This document shows, piece by piece, positions 8,652 to 17,055 of a stretch of DNA of 64,000 nucleotides (within the stretch, counting starts at the first letter, position 1; every line of letters begins with the position of its first letter). The notes beneath the pieces are model-generated. The model was not told the DNA's origin and made no database searches. It saw only the letters and a program-made list of their open reading frames with translations. The translations under genes and the position numbers were made by a program. Source of the DNA: an uncultured Faecalibacterium sp. (GTDB lineage: Bacteria > Bacillota > Clostridia > Oscillospirales > Ruminococcaceae); the NCBI GenBank assembly GCA_937907025.1, contig CALESJ010000022.1:53476-117475 (forward strand), written 5' to 3'.

Positions 8652-9415
8652 GACAGTTTCCCTTGCAGCATGTCACTCATGGTGTAGTATCCGGGCGCCC
8701 GTCCGTTCAGGAACAGCGCTGCCTGGATGGCACCATCGGCAAATACACCGCGGCTCTGGGCCACATGGCTCAAGGTCACGACCTCCTCGGCACCGCAGAA
8801 CAACACATCATGGTCGCCCACAATGCCGCCGCCGCGCACCGAACTGATGCCCAGCTCCTGGGCGCCGCGCTTCTGGCGCACGTCGTGCCGGTCGTACACA
8901 TATTCGTACTGTCCGCCGGCCTGGGCGTTGATGGCATCCGCAATCATCAGGGCGGTGCCGCTGGGCGCATCCAGCTTGTTGTGGTGATGCTTCTCCACAA
9001 TTTCAATGTCGAACTCACCGTCAAAGAGGGTCACGGCGCGCTTGCACAGTTCAATCAGAACGTTGATGCCCACCGACATGTTGGCACTGCGGAAGATGGC
9101 CACCTTCTCACTGGCCGTTTCCAGGCGGGCTTCCTGCTCCTTGCTCAGTCCGGTGGAGCAAATCACGCAGGGAATCCCATGCTCCGCGCCGTATTCCGCC
9201 GCAGCCACCGCACCGGCGGGAGAGGTGAAATCAATCAGGACTCCTTTTATATCAGCCGGCAGGTCGTTCAGCGAAGCATAAACCGGAATCCCGTTCACTT
9301 CGCCGGCCTTCTGGTCCACACCGGCCACCACGCGGCAATCCTCACGGGGAGCGATTTTTTCCAGCAGGGCATGGCCCATACGGCCGCCGATCCCTTGAAT
9401 AATCAGATCCGTCAT
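8642..9415 (-). CDS. dapB: 4-hydroxy-tetrahydrodipicolinate reductase
   Basis: Third enzyme of the shared lysine/diaminopimelate route; reduces the DapA product with NAD(P)H. The product is 257 residues. It has the nucleotide-binding loop GIGGRMG (8-14) and the catalytic HHH..K region (EKHHHNKLDAPSGTA). I chose ATG at 9415; the frame is open further upstream, but that part overlaps a terminator and is unlike the family. Separated from dapA by 99 bases that hold a terminator-like hairpin. Confidence 0.96.
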   Translation of the reverse strand: MTDLIIQGIGGRMGHALLEKIAPREDCRVVAGVDQKAGEVNGIPVYASLNDLPADIKGVLIDFTSPAGAVAAAEYGAEHGIPCVICSTGLSKEQEARLETASEKVAIFRSANMSVGINVLIELCKRAVTLFDGEFDIEIVEKHHHNKLDAPSGTALMIADAINAQAGGQYEYVYDRHDVRQKRGAQELGISSVRGGGIVGDHDVLFCGAEEVVTLSHVAQSRGVFADGAIQAALFLNGRAPGYYTMSDMLQGKLSCV

Positions 9416-9446
9416 AATTAAAAACTCCACTTCCTTGTTTTTTTGC

Positions 9447-9506
9447 AAAAAAACACACAGGACCTGCGGTGACCCGCTTGTCTGGCGGAACACAGCAGGC
9501 CCTGTG
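9447..9506 (-). terminator. Terminator or attenuator between dapA and dapB
   Basis: On the minus strand an imperfect 12-base-pair stem (9495-9506 with 9456-9467) is followed by a run of seven T. It would lower dapB/capA/ACT expression relative to dapA. I see no T-box or second riboswitch in the short space. Confidence 0.7.
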
Positions 9507-9514
9507 GCTCAAAT

Positions 9515-10408
9515 TCAGTCTTTCAGCAGACCGTAGTTCTTCATTTCGGTTTCCAGGCGCTTCTGTACAGCTTCGTCAGGCTCGCACAGAGGCAGGCGCA
9601 GGGGACCGGCGGCCCAGCCAAGGCGGTTCATGGCCCACTTGACCGGGATGGGGTTCACATCGGCAAACAATGCGTGGCACAGATTCAGCGCTTCCAGCTG
9701 CAGGCGCAGGCTCTCGGCAGGCTTGCCGTCAAACCACGCCTGGCAGATGTCGTGGGCCTGGCGGGGGGCCACATTGGACAGCACGCTGATGACGCCCTTG
9801 CCGCCCAGGGAGAGAATCGGCACGATCTGGTCATCGTTGCCGGAATAGATGTTCAGGTCCTCTCCGCACAGGGCAGCTACCTCGGCCACCTGGGAGATGT
9901 TACCGCTGGCTTCCTTCACCGCGTTGATGTTGGGAATCTTGGCCAGCTTCGCCAGGGTAGCAGGCTGGATATTGCAGCCTGTGCGGGAAGGCACATTATA
10001 CAAAATGCAGGGCAGGGACACCGAGTTGGCAATGGCGGTAAAATGGGCCACCAGCCCGGCCTGGCTGGCCTTGTTGTAATACGGGGTAACCAGCAGCAGA
10101 GCATCCGCGCCGGCCTTTTCCGCTTCGTGGGAAAGGGTGATGGCGTAGTCGGTGTGGTTGGAACCGGTACCGGCAATCACCGGGATCCGGTGGGCGGTGC
10201 GCTCCACGGCATAGCGGATGCAGGCCACATGTTCCTCGTGGGTCAGGGTGGCAGACTCGCCGGTGGTACCGCAGATAATAATGGCGTCGGTGCCGTTTTC
10301 GATCTGGTAATCGATAACGCGGCCCAGTTCTTCAAAATTGACCGTACCGTCCGCGTTCATCGGGGTGATAATGGCCACGCCGGCACCGGTAAAAACTGGC
10401 TTCTTCAT
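9515..10408 (-). CDS. dapA: 4-hydroxy-tetrahydrodipicolinate synthase
   Basis: Condenses pyruvate with aspartate semialdehyde, the first committed step to diaminopimelate and lysine. The product is 297 residues, with GTTGE (47-51), Tyr137 and Arg142 in YNVPSRTG, and the Schiff-base Lys165 (NAVKEASG). ATG at 10408 has AAGGAG upstream; the open frame further upstream is read-through of non-coding sequence. It lies 47 bases after asd and is probably transcribed with it under the lysine riboswitch. Confidence 0.97.
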   Translation of the reverse strand: MKKPVFTGAGVAIITPMNADGTVNFEELGRVIDYQIENGTDAIIICGTTGESATLTHEEHVACIRYAVERTAHRIPVIAGTGSNHTDYAITLSHEAEKAGADALLLVTPYYNKASQAGLVAHFTAIANSVSLPCILYNVPSRTGCNIQPATLAKLAKIPNINAVKEASGNISQVAEVAALCGEDLNIYSGNDDQIVPILSLGGKGVISVLSNVAPRQAHDICQAWFDGKPAESLRLQLEALNLCHALFADVNPIPVKWAMNRLGWAAGPLRLPLCEPDEAVQKRLETEMKNYGLLKD

Positions 10409-10455
10409 AAGGGGTTCTCCTTCTTGTTCATAAAAGGCAAAAGACAGGGGGGGGA

Positions 10456-11532
10456 TCAGTCCAGATACCCCTTGGCTGCCAGCAGCTCGGCCAGCAGCAC
10501 AGCGCCGCCTGCCGCGCCGCGCAGGGTATTGTGAGAGAGGCAAACGAACTTGTAATCGTACTGGGTGTCTTCACGCAGACGGCCGATGCTCACCGCCATG
10601 CCGTTTTCCAGCATGCGGTCCAGCTTGGGCTGGGGACGGTCGTTCTGCTCAAAGTAATGCAGGAACTGTTTCGGGGCACTGGGCAGGTTCAGGTCCTGCG
10701 CGGCGCCGTGGAACTGTGCCCAGGCAGAGAGGATTTCTTCCTTGGTGGGCTTCTTTTCAAAGCTCACAAACACCGCGCCCACATGGCCGTCGGAAACGGG
10801 CACGCGCAGGCACTGGGCCGTGAAGGACGGACCGTCCGCGGGAACAATGCGGTCGCCCTCAATGTGGCCCCACAGCTTCAGGGGTTCCTGCTCGCTCTTT
10901 TCCTCCTCGCCGCCGATGTAGGGGATGACGTTGTCGAGAATGTCCGGGAAGGTTTCAAACGTCTTGCCGGCGCCGGAAATGGCCTGATAGGTGCAGACCA
11001 GGCACTTGGTGATGCCGTAGCCGCGCAGGGGGTGCAGGGCAGGCACATAGCTCTGCAGGCTGCAGTTGCTCTTGACGGCGATGAAGCCGCGCTTGGTGCC
11101 AAGACGCTTGCGCTGGGCCGGGATGATCTCGATATGCTCGGCGTTGATCTCGGGTACGACCATGGGAACGTCCGGGGTGAAACGGTGGGCGCTGTTGTTG
11201 GAAACCACCGGGCACTCGGCCTTGGCGTAAGCCTCTTCCAGAGCCTTGATCTCATCCTTTTTCATATTGACGGCGCAGAACACAAAATCGACCTTGGAAG
11301 CCACGGCCTGCACGTCGGAAGCATCCATCACGATCATATCCTTGACGCTGTCCGGCATGGGCGTCTGCATGGCCCAGCGTTTGCCCACAGCCTGTTCATA
11401 GGTCTGGCCGGCCGAACGGGCAGAAGCCGCCAGCGCGGTGATGTGGAACCAGGGGTGCTGGGCCAGCAGGGTAACAAACCGCTGCCCGACCATGCCGGTC
11501 GCGCCCACAACGCCAACTTTGTACTGTTTCAT
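10456..11532 (-). CDS. asd: Aspartate-semialdehyde dehydrogenase
   Basis: Reduces aspartyl phosphate to aspartate semialdehyde, the branch point to lysine, threonine and methionine. The product is 358 residues. It shows the NADP loop GATGMVG (10-16), the catalytic Cys157 in KSNCS, and the late HNTLRGAAGG motif. The sequence is of the longer archaeal/fungal-like type. Start ATG at 11532 with AAAGGAAGG upstream. The frame runs open far upstream through the riboswitch, but that part is not protein-coding. First gene of the riboswitch-controlled operon. Confidence 0.96.
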   Translation of the reverse strand: MKQYKVGVVGATGMVGQRFVTLLAQHPWFHITALAASARSAGQTYEQAVGKRWAMQTPMPDSVKDMIVMDASDVQAVASKVDFVFCAVNMKKDEIKALEEAYAKAECPVVSNNSAHRFTPDVPMVVPEINAEHIEIIPAQRKRLGTKRGFIAVKSNCSLQSYVPALHPLRGYGITKCLVCTYQAISGAGKTFETFPDILDNVIPYIGGEEEKSEQEPLKLWGHIEGDRIVPADGPSFTAQCLRVPVSDGHVGAVFVSFEKKPTKEEILSAWAQFHGAAQDLNLPSAPKQFLHYFEQNDRPQPKLDRMLENGMAVSIGRLREDTQYDYKFVCLSHNTLRGAAGGAVLLAELLAAKGYLD

Positions 11533-11648
11533 CTTGAAAAAACCTTCCTTTCGTGCTTGCCCCGCATGCAATCCATCATATGCGGCACATCCGGCGGAGG
11601 TGCTCTCCGCCTTGGTTTGTCTGCGGTTTCCAATCACCCGAAGGCAAT

Positions 11649-11671
11649 AAAAAAACCGGCTTGAAAACCGG
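11649..11671 (-). terminator. Riboswitch expression-platform terminator
   Basis: On the minus strand, a CCGG...CCGG stem of about six pairs including a G-T pair is followed by six T. It lies between the lysine aptamer and asd, where a ligand-dependent terminator is expected. A second hairpin (a TGCAAT / ATTGCA pair around 11680-11701) lies just before it and may take part in switching. Confidence 0.8.
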
Positions 11672-11703
11672 CACAAAATGCAATATAATGTTACATTGCA
11701 TAC

Positions 11704-11869
11704 AACACAGCGCAACATGCCTTCCGGCATGACAGTTCCGTCCCTGTTCGGCGGCGGACCCAGGCCGATGCGTGCCGTGCATCGCCTTCGGCGGGAAACC
11801 CTTTCTCCGCGGCCGCTGCCTGGCTGGCCGAAAACCTGCGGATACTGATGTTGCCCGCGCCTCTGTGTT
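11704..11869 (-). promoter_or_regulatory. Lysine riboswitch (L box) upstream of asd
   Basis: About 166 bases. Conserved L-box segments are recognisable in order on the minus strand: AGAGGCGCGGGCAACATCAGTA; GGAGAAAGGGTTT followed by CCGCCGAAGG; CCTGGGTC; then AACTGTCATGCCGG. The outer P1 stem is AACACAG (11863-11869 region) with CTGTGTT (11704-11710). The order and spacing match the Thermotoga lysC riboswitch as I remember it. It lies 11-bp-cleanly between a consensus promoter and a terminator ahead of asd-dapA, so high lysine should stop transcription. Confidence 0.9.
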
Positions 11870-11907
11870 CCGGGCGGTGGTTTTTGTATGCCCGCCGCCA
11901 TGTGTTC

Positions 11908-11936
11908 ATAATAGCATTGCCGCCCCTGATTGTCAA
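11908..11936 (-). promoter_or_regulatory. Promoter of the lysine operon
   Basis: On the minus strand, TTGACA (11931-11936) and TATTAT (11908-11913) are 17 bases apart. Transcription would start about 35 bases before the riboswitch P1 stem. Confidence 0.88.
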
Positions 11937-11956
11937 CGTAAAAAGGATGCAAAACT

Positions 11957-12985
11957 ATGCTGAAAAAAGACTTTTGGTATGATCTTCCCAAAGAGCTGAT
12001 TGCCCAGGAACCTGCCGACCCGCGGGACAGCGCCCGCCTGATGGTTTTGAACCGTGCCGACGATTCCATCAAACACGAAATTTTCCGTGATCTGCCTTCC
12101 CACCTGAACGCGGGGGATGTGCTGGTCATCAACAACTCCAAAGTGCTGCCCGCCCGTCTGATCGGGGACAAAGTTCCCACCGGCGCCGTGTGCGAAGTGC
12201 TGCTGCTGCGCCAGGCCAAGGGCGATACCTGGGAATGTCTGGCACGGCCCGGCCGCCGTATGCAGGCCGGTACCAAGCTGAAGTTCGGTGACGGCAGCCT
12301 GACCGCCGTGGTGGACGAAACGCTGCCCGACGGCAACAAGCTGGTCACCTTCACCTATGATACCCAGACCCTGTACGAAAAATTGGATGAGTTCGGCAAA
12401 ATGCCCCTGCCGCCTTATATTACCAAGCAGCTGGAGGACCAGAGCCAGTACCAGACCGTCTATGCCAAAGAGTTGGGCAGCGCTGCCGCTCCTACGGCCG
12501 GCCTGCATTTCACCCCGGAACTGCTCCAGACCATCAAGGACAAGGGCGTCAATATCGTGGAAGTGACCCTGCATGTGGGCCTTGGGACCTTCCGCCCTGT
12601 CAGCGAGGAGTCCATCGAGGACCACCACATGCACACCGAGTGGTATTGCGTGGACGATGCTGCTGCCAAGGCCATCAACGAAGCCCGGGACAGCGGCCAT
12701 CGCGTGATTGCGGTGGGAACCACCAGCTGCCGTACCCTGGAGGCTGTCTGGGCCAAGTACGGCAAGATCGTTCCCTGCAGCGGCAGCACCGATATTTTCC
12801 TGTATCCCGGTGTGGAACTGCATGCCATTGACGCCCTGGTCACCAACTTCCACCTGCCCGAAAGCACCCTGATCATGCTGATTGCCGCTTTTTATGGGTA
12901 CGAAAAGACCATGGCGGCCTACAAGGTGGCTGTTCAGGAAAAGTACCGCTTCTTCTCTTTCGGCGATGCCATGCTGATCGAGTGA
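11957..12985 (+). CDS. queA: tRNA preQ1(34) S-adenosylmethionine ribosyltransferase-isomerase
   Basis: Transfers the ribosyl part of S-adenosylmethionine to preQ1 in tRNA, the next-to-last step of queuosine synthesis. The product is 342 residues, the family length. It opens with the typical F.YDLP.ELIAQ.P pattern and has the conserved APTAGLHF motif and the C-terminal NFHLP.STL.ML segment. ATG at 11957 with AAAGG upstream. It is divergent from the lysine operon and no other queuosine gene is nearby. Confidence 0.97.
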   Translation: MLKKDFWYDLPKELIAQEPADPRDSARLMVLNRADDSIKHEIFRDLPSHLNAGDVLVINNSKVLPARLIGDKVPTGAVCEVLLLRQAKGDTWECLARPGRRMQAGTKLKFGDGSLTAVVDETLPDGNKLVTFTYDTQTLYEKLDEFGKMPLPPYITKQLEDQSQYQTVYAKELGSAAAPTAGLHFTPELLQTIKDKGVNIVEVTLHVGLGTFRPVSEESIEDHHMHTEWYCVDDAAAKAINEARDSGHRVIAVGTTSCRTLEAVWAKYGKIVPCSGSTDIFLYPGVELHAIDALVTNFHLPESTLIMLIAAFYGYEKTMAAYKVAVQEKYRFFSFGDAMLIE

Positions 12986-13133
12986 TTTCGGCGGATTCTT
13001 CCATCCAACCAATATATGCCCGGCACTTTCTGCGGAAAAATTTTCCTCAGTAGGTACCGGGTATTTTCTTCCGCTAAGAACCTTCTTCAGCCACACATGC
13101 GGCCGGATGCCGCAGAACAACAGGAGGCATTTT

Positions 13134-13616
13134 ATGCAGATACGCACCGCCACACAAAAGGACCTGGATTCCATTGCCGCCCTGGAAGCAGCCTGCTTCC
13201 CGCCGGCCGAAGCCGCTACCCGGGAGTCCCTGGAACAGCGGCTGAAAGTGTTTGCCCGCCATTTTCTGCTGCTGACCGAGGGGGATACCCTCATCGGATT
13301 CATCAACGGCATGGTGACCGACCTGCCGGACCTGGAAGACCGCATGTACGAGCAGGCGGAATTGAATGATGAAAAAGGGGCCTGGCAGATGATTTTCGGG
13401 CTGGATGTCCGGGAGCAGGACCGGTGCCACGGGTATGGTGCTCAACTGATTCGCGCCATGACCGAGCATGCCCGCAGTGAAGGCCGCCGCGGACTGGTGC
13501 TGACCTGCAAGGAGTATCGTCTGGCCTATTACAGCAAGTTGGGCTTTGTGGACGAAGGTTTCTGCGGGTCGGTGCACGGGGGTGTGCGCTGGCACCAGAT
13601 GCGCCTGACTTTCTGA
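13134..13616 (+). CDS. GNAT-family N-acetyltransferase
   Basis: The product is 160 residues. A single GNAT domain with the acetyl-CoA loop (QDRCHGYGAQLI, about residues 99-110) and the C-terminal YYSKLGF motif. The N-terminal EAACFPPAEAA pattern places it near the arylalkylamine/serotonin acetyltransferase-like bacterial group. The ATG at 13134 has AGGAGG upstream, which beats an in-frame ATG at 13107. It is 15 bases from the phosphodiesterase, so the two form an operon. Substrate unknown. Confidence 0.88.
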   Translation: MQIRTATQKDLDSIAALEAACFPPAEAATRESLEQRLKVFARHFLLLTEGDTLIGFINGMVTDLPDLEDRMYEQAELNDEKGAWQMIFGLDVREQDRCHGYGAQLIRAMTEHARSEGRRGLVLTCKEYRLAYYSKLGFVDEGFCGSVHGGVRWHQMRLTF

Positions 13617-13631
13617 GAGGAGAAATGTGCT

Positions 13632-14177
13632 ATGAAACTGATGATTGCCTCTGATATTCACGGCTCGGCATTATATTGCCGCCAGATGTTGCAGGCCATG
13701 GATCGGGAACAGCCCGACCGGCTGCTTCTGCTGGGGGATATCCTGTACCACGGCCCCCGCAACGACCTGCCGGACGAATACGCCCCCAAAGAGGTGGCCG
13801 CCATGCTGAATGCACACAAGCAGGACCTTGCCTGCGTGCGCGGCAACTGTGACACCGAGGTGGACCAGATGGTGCTGGAGTTCCCCGTGATGGCCGATTA
13901 CTGCCTGCTGATGGCCGGCGGGCGGATGATTTTTGCCACCCACGGCCACCACTACCATCTGAAACAGCTGCCGGCTTTGCATCCGGGAGATATTCTGCTG
14001 CATGGGCACACCCATGTCCCGGCTTGGCAGGCTTTCGGGCAGGAGAACCGGTATTTCAATCCCGGCTCGGTATCCATCCCGAAGGAAAATTCTGCCCGTG
14101 GTTACATGATGCTGGATGACAGTTGTGCGGTCTGGAAAGATCTGGACGGGAACATTTTGCACACCGAAAAGTTGTAA
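13632..14177 (+). CDS. yfcE: YfcE-type metallophosphodiesterase
   Basis: The product is 181 residues with the full set of metallophosphoesterase motifs: DIHG near the N-terminus (D8, H10), LLLGD, RGNCD, ATHGH and HGHTH. YfcE-like enzymes hydrolyse phosphodiesters in vitro with a two-metal centre; the physiological substrate is not settled. ATG start with GAGAGGAG upstream, in an operon with the acetyltransferase. Confidence 0.92.
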   Translation: MKLMIASDIHGSALYCRQMLQAMDREQPDRLLLLGDILYHGPRNDLPDEYAPKEVAAMLNAHKQDLACVRGNCDTEVDQMVLEFPVMADYCLLMAGGRMIFATHGHHYHLKQLPALHPGDILLHGHTHVPAWQAFGQENRYFNPGSVSIPKENSARGYMMLDDSCAVWKDLDGNILHTEKL

Positions 14178-14358
14178 AAAAGCCTTTCAGGCAACAAAGA
14201 TGCAAACCGGACCCCGCTTTTTTGCCGCATTGGTGCGCTGCAAAGAGTCGGGCCCAAAATCCATGGGAAAAGCCGCCCTGTTGTGCTAGAATAATGCACG
14301 GCGGCCAAAAACCGCCGGCACAAAATGTATTGGGGGTTATCCTGTGGAGGTTGCTTTT

Positions 14359-14529
14359 TTGGTACCCGGAGAGGAACGCTATAAAACATTTGCCGGCAAA
14401 TCCGGTCAGCAGCAGATCGAATATTCCTATCGTGCGGAGAGTGGAGAGCTGTTCAGCTGTGTTTCCAACTCACTGCAGGAAGCATACGATATGTGCGAAG
14501 ACTGGCTTATGCGCCGCCATCGCGGCTGA
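14359..14529 (+). CDS. Small hypothetical protein
   Basis: A 56-residue product if the TTG at 14359 is used; TGGAGG (14345-14350) ends 8 bases upstream, which favours it over the GTG at 14344. The sequence is soluble, with aromatic and acidic residues (VPGEERYKTFAGKSG, then SCVSNSLQEAYDMCEDWL). I do not recognise a family. It stands alone, after about 180 bases of non-coding sequence and before a good terminator (14564-14610), which supports a real short transcript. Confidence 0.6.
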   Translation: MVPGEERYKTFAGKSGQQQIEYSYRAESGELFSCVSNSLQEAYDMCEDWLMRRHRG

Positions 14530-14563
14530 ATTTTGGCCAGCAATTTGAAGCATGGATATGGAT

Positions 14564-14610
14564 ACCGGCAGAGGTTCCCGCGTTGGAACATCCTGCCGGT
14601 TTTGTTTTTA
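14564..14610 (+). terminator. Rho-independent terminator
   Basis: ACCGGCAG (14564-14571) pairs with CTGCCGGT (14593-14600), then TTTGTTTTTA. It closes the small gene at 14359. Confidence 0.85.
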
Positions 14611-14630
14611 TATATTGTCCCCGCAGACGC

Positions 14631-14660
14631 TTGAATGCAGAGCGGGTTTGGTCGTATAAT
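14631..14660 (+). promoter_or_regulatory. Promoter of the pilus-like operon
   Basis: TTGAAT (14631-14636) and TATAAT (14655-14660) with an 18-base spacer, 45 bases before the TTG start at 14705. Confidence 0.8.
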
Positions 14661-14704
14661 GAAATAAATATGGGCACGGAGAATCCGGCAGAGGAGGTGG
14701 CTGT

Positions 14705-15619
14705 TTGGCAAAGCGAAGCATTCTGACCCGCGTTCTGTGTCTGCTGCTGGCGCTGCTGCTGACAGCCTGCGCCGCAGCCAAAGGCAATCAGGAAGTTCCC
14801 GGCACAACCGGCGGCGGATATACTGCGCCGCCTATGCAGACCAGCGTGTTTGACGCACAAGCGGCCGAGGGAAAAGACGGCGTACAACTTGATACCTCTC
14901 ATGTAGCCCAGGGGTATGTGGCCGTCAGTGCTACCGGCACCGGCCGCCTGAAATTTCAGGTGGTTTTCGGTGAGGTAAAATACAACTACGATCTGCCCAC
15001 CGACGGCACACCGCAGTTCTATGTTCTGCAAAGCGGCAGCGGGAACTATACATTCCGGGTGATGCAGAACACCACCGGGGATAAATACGCGGAAATCTAC
15101 TCCACATCGGTATCGGTTCAGCTGGAAAATGAACTGGCGCCGTTTCTTCGCCCAAACCAGATGGTCAGCTACACCGCCGATTCGGCCTGTGTGGCAAAAG
15201 CTGCAGAACTGGCGGCGCAGGCCGGCACCGAATCGGGTGTTGTGGCCAACATTTACGCATATATCCAGGACAATATCGACTATGATACCCAGAAAGCCGA
15301 AACCGTACAGGCCGGATACCTGCCGGACCCGAATGAAACGCTGCGCACCGGCAAGGGGATCTGCTATGATTATGCCAGCCTGGCGGCCGCCATGCTGCGC
15401 AGCCAGGGAATCCCGACCAAACTCATCACCGGCTATGTCCAGCCCGGGGACCTGTACCATGCCTGGAATATGATCTGGCTGGAAGAAACCGGCTGGATCA
15501 CTGTCAAAATCGAAGCCCCGGCTCATAGCTGGGAACGTATTGACCTGACCTTTGCGGCGGGCGCGTCGGCGGCGTATACCGGCGACGGCACCGGCTATAC
15601 CGACCGTTTGACCTACTGA
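14705..15619 (+). CDS. Transglutaminase-domain lipoprotein
   Basis: The product is 304 residues. The signal peptide ends in LLTAC (Cys22), giving a lipid anchor. After a beta-rich N-terminal part, a transglutaminase-like domain holds Cys220 (GKGICYDYA), His252 (YHAWN) and Asp280 (WERIDLTF), the papain-like triad. Such domains act as cysteine peptidases, cross-linkers or binding folds. TTG start with GAGGAGGTGG just upstream. It is the first gene of the pilus-like operon, 14 bases before pilC, so it may process or anchor the filament proteins, which is inference. Confidence 0.85.
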   Translation: MAKRSILTRVLCLLLALLLTACAAAKGNQEVPGTTGGGYTAPPMQTSVFDAQAAEGKDGVQLDTSHVAQGYVAVSATGTGRLKFQVVFGEVKYNYDLPTDGTPQFYVLQSGSGNYTFRVMQNTTGDKYAEIYSTSVSVQLENELAPFLRPNQMVSYTADSACVAKAAELAAQAGTESGVVANIYAYIQDNIDYDTQKAETVQAGYLPDPNETLRTGKGICYDYASLAAAMLRSQGIPTKLITGYVQPGDLYHAWNMIWLEETGWITVKIEAPAHSWERIDLTFAAGASAAYTGDGTGYTDRLTY

Positions 15620-15633
15620 GGGGGAAGTACACA

Positions 15634-16683
15634 ATGGCAAACAAACAACTGGAAAGTCTGGCCGTGAGTATTTTTTGCGAGAATATGGCCATGATGCTCG
15701 GCGCCGGTATCGGAGCGGAAGAAGCCGCCGGACTTCTGAGCGAGGACAGTACCCAGGGCGGCTTCCACGATGCCGCCAGGTCCATCCAGAAATTTTTGCT
15801 CCTGCAGGGCGGCACGCTGTCCCAGGCCATTGAACAGTGTGGATTTTTCCCGGCCCATGTTTCGGATATGGTCCGGGTGGGGGAAAGCACCGGGCGCATC
15901 GAACAGACATTGCGCAGCCTGGCCGCCAACTATGCCAACCGCAGCCGTCTGGAAACCAAAATCCGCAGCGCCGTGTTCTATCCCATGGTTCTGCTGGTTC
16001 TGATGGCGGCCATTCTCGGCGTGTTGCTCGCCAAGGTCCTGCCGGTATTTACCGGTGTATACATCAGCCTGGCCGGAGATCTGACCACTTCCTCCTATGC
16101 CTATATCCGGGTGGCCTACATCATCGGATGGCTGGCTCTGGCCGTTACGGCCGTTGTCGCAATCTGCCTGATTGCTGCCGTCATCGCCGCACGCACGCCG
16201 AAAGGCCTTGCCGCGCTCAAACGCCTGGCAGAACATCTGCCTGTGTTGTCCGGCATTGCACAGCAGCTTTCCCTGGCCAATTTTACCGAGGTCCTGCTGA
16301 CTTATGTGGCCAGCGGTATGGATGTGGATACCGCTATGGAATCTGCCGGAAAAATGGTGGACAATGCGGCCGTGGCACAGCGGGTAGAGGCCTGCCGCAG
16401 TGAGATGAAGGAAAAAGGTGTGGGCCTTGCCACCGCGGTTTATGATCAGAAGCTGTTCGAGCCCCTGTATGGACGCATGCTGATTTCCGGTGCCCGCAGC
16501 GGCAGCCTGGAACCGGTGCTGCAGCGTTTGTCCGAACTTTTTTCGGAGGATGCCCACGCCCGCATCGACCAGGCTGTCGACCGGGTCGAACCCTTTATGT
16601 CGGCCTTCCTGACCATTACCGTGGGAATCGCCCTGATTTCCACCATGCTGCCCTTGATCGGCATCCTTGGTTCTATCGGATAA
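15634..16683 (+). CDS. pilC: Type II secretion/type IV pilus inner-membrane platform protein (PilC/GspF family)
   Basis: The product is 349 residues with two T2SSF repeats (about residues 10-120 and 210-335), each with the FxxxLxxMLxxGI-type start, and three membrane segments (about 108-132, 160-185, 315-345). The platform protein couples the motor ATPase to pilin movement. It is somewhat shorter than typical PilC (about 400). ATG start with GAGGGGG. It shares the operon with pilT and four pilin-like genes. Confidence 0.9.
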   Translation: MANKQLESLAVSIFCENMAMMLGAGIGAEEAAGLLSEDSTQGGFHDAARSIQKFLLLQGGTLSQAIEQCGFFPAHVSDMVRVGESTGRIEQTLRSLAANYANRSRLETKIRSAVFYPMVLLVLMAAILGVLLAKVLPVFTGVYISLAGDLTTSSYAYIRVAYIIGWLALAVTAVVAICLIAAVIAARTPKGLAALKRLAEHLPVLSGIAQQLSLANFTEVLLTYVASGMDVDTAMESAGKMVDNAAVAQRVEACRSEMKEKGVGLATAVYDQKLFEPLYGRMLISGARSGSLEPVLQRLSELFSEDAHARIDQAVDRVEPFMSAFLTITVGIALISTMLPLIGILGSIG

Positions 16684-16695
16684 GGAGGACAGCTC

Positions 16696-17022
16696 ATGTT
16701 TCACGATTATCCGAAGAAAAGTCTTCGTCAGCGTATTTTAACGGCAGTTGGCGCAGCCGTACTGGTTGTGCTGCTGTTGCTTGGCGTCTTCCGGCTGTAC
16801 AGTCTGGTTTCCCGCGACTTGGATGAACAGGCCGCAGCCGCACTTCGGCAGACGGTGATCGATGCTGCGGTGCAGTGCTATGCCGTGGAAGGTCAGTATC
16901 CCGAAAGCCTGGATGTTCTGGAGCAGGAATACGGCGTACAGATCAACCATGCACGGTTCATTGTGACGTATGATGTCTTTGCATCCAATCAGCTGCCGGA
17001 TGTTACGGTGTTGGAAAAATAA
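16696..17022 (+). CDS. Pilin-like single-span membrane protein
   Basis: The product is 108 residues: a basic N-terminus, one hydrophobic helix at about residues 16-36, then an alpha-beta soluble part. The overall shape is that of a pseudopilin, and the position behind pilC supports it. The G-F-T-L-x-E prepilin cleavage site is absent. The start is 12 bases after pilC with AAGGAGG upstream. No family assignment from sequence alone. Confidence 0.7.
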   Translation: MFHDYPKKSLRQRILTAVGAAVLVVLLLLGVFRLYSLVSRDLDEQAAAALRQTVIDAAVQCYAVEGQYPESLDVLEQEYGVQINHARFIVTYDVFASNQLPDVTVLEK

Positions 17023-17055
17023 TCCGCTGAAACAGCGGGAAAGGGGAGCGGCAGT

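Noticed and set aside
9416..9514. Second riboswitch or T-box before dapB
   Set aside because: The 99-base space only holds one terminator-like hairpin; it is too short for a T-box or L-box.
11533..12354. N-terminal extension of asd through the riboswitch region and into queA
   Set aside because: The frame is open, but it covers the promoter, lysine aptamer and terminator and the opposite strand of queA. The family start is at 11532.
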